The translations under genes and the position numbers were made by a program. Below, piece by piece: positions 35,126 to 38,629 of a stretch of DNA of 38,629 nt. The notes under the pieces are model-generated. The model searched no databases, had not been told where the DNA came from, and saw only the letters and a list, made by a program, of their open reading frames with translations. The DNA comes from an uncultured Granulosicoccaceae bacterium (lineage in GTDB: Bacteria > Pseudomonadota > Gammaproteobacteria > Granulosicoccales > Granulosicoccaceae), in assembly GCA_938041955.1 (NCBI GenBank), contig CALISD010000081.1, forward strand, positions 1-38,629, read 5' to 3'. Within the stretch, counting starts at the first letter, position 1; each line of letters begins with the position of its first letter.

Positions 35126-35291
35126 TAGGAGTCTGCGCGGCAGAACCTCCACTACTGCGAACGCGCCCTGCCGGTGCGTTTTTATCGATCATTTTCGTTG
35201 CAAATGAATAACTATGCGCCGCAAATGATCGTAAAAACGCCCTCGCCATGGCACGTTCTCGCTACGTGGACTTCTACCGCGCAGACTCCTA
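35126..35291. repeat. MITE-like long palindrome B
   Basis: This 166-bp segment is an almost full-length palindrome. TAGGAGTCTGCGCGG (35126-35140) and CCGCGCAGACTCCTA (35277-35291) are perfect 15-base ends. Similarity runs on through both arms to GCGTTTTTA and CGATCATTT near the centre. The central part also has GCAAATGA as a direct repeat (35200-35207, 35221-35228). It is unrelated in sequence to palindrome A and to the repeats near 14.1 kb. A non-autonomous mobile element or extended REP element is likely. No flanking duplication was identified. Confidence 0.65.
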
Positions 35292-35372
35292 AGCTTTGTT
35301 GGAAAGGTAGATTAACAGGAGGTTTCAGTGCTCTGGAGTTTCTTTCTGCCTTAGGTATCCTGTTTAGCCACC

Positions 35373-35388
35373 TGTAGCTATACAGGAT
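35373..35388. promoter_or_regulatory. Dyad CCTGTA-GCTA-TACAGG upstream of the hybrid kinase
   Basis: A perfect 6+6 inverted repeat lies about 60 bases before the kinase start codon, a suitable place for an operator. The binding regulator is unknown. Confidence 0.35.
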
Positions 35389-35449
35389 TGGTGTGATATT
35401 GATCCACCCTGCATTGTTTGTTCAATGCAATTGTGAGGAAAGGCTGTCA

Positions 35450-37240
35450 ATGGGAAGACCTACACTGGCTGCGCGCCTCCGCACGTTTTATGAAGCGCGT
35501 ATTGTTGAGCTGGAACGACATCAACTAGATATGATCATGCGAGAGTGTCATCTTGCCGTTGCTTGTATGGTGGTCGCATCTGTTTGCATTTTAATGACGC
35601 TGAGAGAGGTTGGCGGAACTGCTCTGGTAAATTGGTTTGCTGTGGTAAGTGTCATCCATGTTTCGGAATTTCTGGTTATTTATTTGTACAAAACAGGCCA
35701 TCTATTGCCGCCAGATTCTCCATTTTTTCGTGTATTTGTCTGGATCGCTGGTTTTTTTACAGGGTATTTCTGGTCTTCTTTTCTTTTCATCGTGCCTTGG
35801 CAGGATCCCGGGTATTTCCTGCAGAACACTCACTCATTGATGTTCTTTTTCTCTGTGGTGTTGGTACTGGCAGCGGGATCGACGTACTACCTGCCGGTCT
35901 ACTTCTCAATAATGTTGGGAATGATGCTGCCGCCGGTTATTTTATTGCTTGGGGCTCCAACTCTAAATGGTGTTTTACTTTTAGGCTTTTTGTTTTTTTC
36001 TATTTATGTGCACGCGCGACTTGTCATCGCGAACAACGGTAATTCGGCGCAATTGTATATGGAGCAAAAGAAGAACCTGTTGCTGGTTGGCCAGTTAGAA
36101 TCGGAAATGGATAACTCTAAAAACCTGCACGTGCTTGCTCAGCGATCACTGCTGCAGAAAAATCAGTTTATTGCCAGTGCTAGTCATGATTTACGGCAGC
36201 CTTTGCATGCGTTTGGATTGCATCTGGAAGCCCTGAAAACACATGTTAATAGCGACGAAGGCGTGCGCATCAGACGAGCCATGCAATCTTCGGTGGAAGC
36301 ATTGAACGTGTCATTCAGCGAATTGCTCGATATTTCCAAACTTGATGCAAATAATTTTAAATCTAATGCCAGGGATATTGAATTACGAAGCTTTCTTGAG
36401 GAGCGCGTTGAGAGTTACAGTGCTGAGGCAAATAGAGCGAATATTTTATTTAGGATGGACGGGCCCGAGATTGCAGTCAGAGTCGATGCTTTAATGCTGG
36501 ACAGGGTGGTTAGGAACCTGGTGTCCAATGCGGTAAAATATACCAATGAAGGCGCTATCACCGTTAGTTGGAGCGAGTGCCAGGGGCTGGTTTTACTTGC
36601 GGTGAAAGACACTGGTGTTGGTATTAAGCGCGAGGAGCTTGATTCTATATTCGATGAATATTACCGGGTTGATAACGATAGTATGGTTAGTGGTTGCAAA
36701 CCGGGCTTGGGATTGGGTTTGAATATTGTGAGTCGTTTGTGTCAGGAGGCCGGTTGGAAATTACGGGTGGATTCCGTGGTTAACTCCGGGTCGGTATTTG
36801 AAGTCACTTTGCCTGTAGGAGAATTTACTCATATCTCTCAAGGTCACGCGATCGTTCGGGAGGTTAACCTGGGCAAGTATTCAGTTCTTGTTATTGACGA
36901 CGATCCATTTGTATTGCAGGGCATGCAAAAAATGTTAACGACCTGGGGTTGTTCTGTTATTGCTGCGGATAATGTACCAGACGCCCTAAGGTTAGCTTCC
37001 GATAGCAAGGACTCGCTTTCGCTTATAATTGCGGACTATCAATTGAAGCACGGTGAGTCAGGTTTGCATGCCATAGAGTTGTTGCGTGAAGAGCTCAAGC
37101 GCTGTGTTCCGGCCCTGATTATTTCCGGCGACACATCAAAAGCCGGCGTTGAAGCAATCACATCCCAAGGTTATACGCTACTGAGTAAGCCCGTGCTTCC
37201 AGAGGTACTAAAAAGTGCAATCGCTGAAGTGCTGGGTTGA
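35450..37240 (+). CDS. Membrane hybrid histidine kinase/response regulator
   Basis: A 596-residue hybrid sensor kinase. The N-terminal ~210 residues carry about six membrane segments without a recognised periplasmic sensor domain. A coiled-coil linker leads to the phospho-acceptor H246 (ASHDLRQPLHAF). The ATPase domain has the N box (NLVSNAVKYT), G1 (DTGVGIKREEL) and G2 (GLGLGLNIV). A receiver domain follows from about 478, with acidic pair DDD, phosphorylation site D529 (ADYQLKHG) and the late Lys in LLSKP. The ATG at 35450 has AGGAAAGG upstream; an earlier in-frame start at 35393 is weaker. It is an orphan: no DNA-binding regulator or phosphotransfer protein is adjacent. The signal is unknown. 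Confidence 0.9.
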   Translation: MGRPTLAARLRTFYEARIVELERHQLDMIMRECHLAVACMVVASVCILMTLREVGGTALVNWFAVVSVIHVSEFLVIYLYKTGHLLPPDSPFFRVFVWIAGFFTGYFWSSFLFIVPWQDPGYFLQNTHSLMFFFSVVLVLAAGSTYYLPVYFSIMLGMMLPPVILLLGAPTLNGVLLLGFLFFSIYVHARLVIANNGNSAQLYMEQKKNLLLVGQLESEMDNSKNLHVLAQRSLLQKNQFIASASHDLRQPLHAFGLHLEALKTHVNSDEGVRIRRAMQSSVEALNVSFSELLDISKLDANNFKSNARDIELRSFLEERVESYSAEANRANILFRMDGPEIAVRVDALMLDRVVRNLVSNAVKYTNEGAITVSWSECQGLVLLAVKDTGVGIKREELDSIFDEYYRVDNDSMVSGCKPGLGLGLNIVSRLCQEAGWKLRVDSVVNSGSVFEVTLPVGEFTHISQGHAIVREVNLGKYSVLVIDDDPFVLQGMQKMLTTWGCSVIAADNVPDALRLASDSKDSLSLIIADYQLKHGESGLHAIELLREELKRCVPALIISGDTSKAGVEAITSQGYTLLSKPVLPEVLKSAIAEVLG

Positions 37241-37331
37241 GAGATAAAGGCTGTTGTTTGTAGAAAATCTCATTGGTATGCCGTGAATCTAAAAAAGCAG
37301 AAAACTAAAAAGCTTACGTTATTGAGTGTCT

Positions 37332-38303
37332 CTACCCGGGGGTGTATTCACGAGTCGCTTCAGGGTCATCAGAAGTGCGGGGTAAAGCGAACAGATCTTT
37401 CCATGCCTCATCGCTTATCGGGTAGCTTGCCCACTCAAGGGTTTGCGCTACGCGCTCGGGCTTGCTAACACCGCAAATGGTTGATGAGATTCCTGGATCA
37501 TTCATTGAATATTGTAATGCCGCCGCGCCGAGTGGAATGTTGTGTCTGGCGCAAACGGCTTCGACGGCTTGCAATGGGCTTAGCATTTGTTCACTGGCCT
37601 GCTGGTACACGTAACTTTTAACTGAGGCGGTTCCCTTGGCAAGCGCTCCACCACAGTAGGGCGCAGCATTGAATACCGCGATGTTGTTTTCAACGGCATA
37701 GTCAATGAGCTCTCTGCCATTGGCATTGACCAGTGTGTGGCGGTTGTGAGTGATGATGCAGTCAAAGTTATGGTTTTTTAAAAGTGGCAGCATCACATCA
37801 ACTTTTCCTGCCGCCAGGCCGATTGCTTTGCACAAGCCTTCATCACGCATTTTACTGAGTTCATCAATTGCACCGCCTGTGCGTGTTACCGGTTCCAGTG
37901 ATTCTGCGTGTTCCGGATCGTGTAAGTGCAAAATATCAATGTGGTCTACTCCCATGGCCTCCAGGCTTTCTTCCAGCGAGCGTCTTGCTTGTGCCGCATC
38001 GAAGACGCCAGAGTCGAGATCTCGATCCAGTTTGCTTGAAATTATCGCACCGTCTGGCAGGCCGCCGAGTTCACGGATCGCCAGGCCAATTCTTTGTTCA
38101 CTCCGACCGGCGCCATAGATGCGGCTGCTATCTATGAAAGGTGTGCTGGATGTGAGAATCGCGATGATAGTCTCAACAGCGCGTTTTTCATCTACCTCAT
38201 AGCTGTAGGTGTCCGGCATGTTGCCAAGTGCTGTGGTGCCAAAACATAACTTCGGTACGTGAACGCCGGTAGATTTGACCGGCTTAAGTGAATTGGCTGT
38301 CAT
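37332..38303 (-). CDS. Aldo/keto reductase
   Basis: A 323-residue NAD(P)H-dependent oxidoreductase with the aldo/keto reductase barrel. The catalytic tetrad is visible as D58 and Y63 (FIDSSRIYGAGRSEQRIG), K91 (SSKLDRD) and a histidine in ILHLHDPEH (H126 or H128). The pattern resembles the L-fucose/D-threo-aldose dehydrogenase subgroup. It is convergent with the kinase gene and about 50 bp downstream of the monooxygenase-type gene, which suggests co-transcription with genes beyond the window. The substrate is unknown. Confidence 0.88.
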   Translation of the reverse strand: MTANSLKPVKSTGVHVPKLCFGTTALGNMPDTYSYEVDEKRAVETIIAILTSSTPFIDSSRIYGAGRSEQRIGLAIRELGGLPDGAIISSKLDRDLDSGVFDAAQARRSLEESLEAMGVDHIDILHLHDPEHAESLEPVTRTGGAIDELSKMRDEGLCKAIGLAAGKVDVMLPLLKNHNFDCIITHNRHTLVNANGRELIDYAVENNIAVFNAAPYCGGALAKGTASVKSYVYQQASEQMLSPLQAVEAVCARHNIPLGAAALQYSMNDPGISSTICGVSKPERVAQTLEWASYPISDEAWKDLFALPRTSDDPEATREYTPG

Positions 38304-38353
38304 CGCAGAGACTTCCGGTTAATGCGGGGTGGTGTGTAGAAAGCGGTTATTGC

Positions 38354-38629
38354 TTACTGGCTATCTTCAAGTATATGAACTTTTCGATCACTGATGTGCT
38401 CACCTACCTGCTTCGCGTACGCTGCCATATGAGCCGCCTTTGAATGCGCTTCGAGGTTTGCCATTGTCTCCCATTTTTCAATCACGATAAAAGTATCTTC
38501 CCCCACCGGGCTTTGTGCAGAGATTGCATTGCTTGCATCAATCACCGGGCGGTACTCAATACATCCATCCTCTGCCAGTACCGCTGGAATGTTGGCGTGA
38601 AATGCTTTGAGCACTTCCGGGCGCTTACC
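38354..38629 (-). CDS. Antibiotic biosynthesis monooxygenase (YgiN-like) protein, N-terminus cut off
   Basis: The last 91 codons of a small ABM-domain protein. The reading frame is open to the window edge (GKRPEVLKAFHANIP), and family members of about 95-105 residues begin a few residues earlier, so the start lies outside. The features FIVIEKWETMANLEAHSKAAHM and VGEDTF are typical of this dimeric fold (quoted piecewise: FIVIEKWE, LEAHSKAAHM). Members are cofactor-free quinol or flavonoid oxygenases, or proteins of unknown role. It probably forms an operon with the aldo/keto reductase. Confidence 0.8.
   Translation of the reverse strand, partial: GKRPEVLKAFHANIPAVLAEDGCIEYRPVIDASNAISAQSPVGEDTFIVIEKWETMANLEAHSKAAHMAAYAKQVGEHISDRKVHILEDSQ

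Noticed and set aside
35545..36042. 165-codon + strand frame inside the hybrid kinase gene
   Set aside because: Cys/Phe-rich frame-shifted copy of the membrane region; the kinase frame is well supported.

Overview
The window reads as the chromosome of a free-living, probably marine, gammaproteobacterium. The basis is indirect: long Gram-negative type genes, Tat and Sec exported binding proteins, a tripartite tricarboxylate (TTT) transporter, a choline-sulfatase, and cyanate and allophanate use. Base composition looks close to balanced by eye (not counted). No rRNA, tRNA, CRISPR array or intact insertion sequence was seen.

Region 1 (68-13995, all + strand) is a compact seven-gene locus: SWIM zinc-finger protein, DUF5691 protein, MoxR-type AAA+ ATPase, two tandem DUF4132 (MolR-like) giants, a DUF5682 protein and a VWA-domain protein. 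It resembles an enlarged form of the poorly understood E. coli yehI-yehQ neighbourhood (from memory). The DUF5682 protein carries two GxxH motifs and a glutamate arranged as in the TraB/TIKI/EreA/ChaN group, which suggests an enzymatic part in an ATPase-plus-VWA machine. This is the best candidate here for an undescribed system.

Region 2 (13996-14629) is non-coding and holds two copies of a ~155-bp palindromic repeat spaced exactly 255 bp apart.

Region 3 (14630-25946) is a nitrogen-scavenging island. A minus-strand operon encodes a cyanate-type ABC transporter (binding protein, permease, ATPase) and cyanase. Divergent from it lies a peptide-type ABC importer (binding protein, two permeases, fused double ATPase) followed by allophanate hydrolase. 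The shared intergenic region contains a near-perfect NtrC-type site. Cyanase and allophanate hydrolase both end in ammonia and CO2, so the island probably feeds nitrogen from cyanate and from ureido or biuret-like compounds into the cell. The enzyme that would make allophanate is not in the window.

Region 4 (26137-34653) holds tctB-tctA, a long metallophosphoesterase, a small membrane protein with a possible frameshift and an ATP-grasp protein with permuted motif order, all on the minus strand. Divergent from them are tctC and then, after a strong terminator, a choline-sulfatase gene.

Region 5 (34654-35449) is non-coding and contains two different long imperfect palindromes resembling MITEs. 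Region 6 (35450-38629) has an orphan membrane hybrid histidine kinase, an aldo/keto reductase and the end of an antibiotic-biosynthesis-monooxygenase-type gene cut by the window edge.
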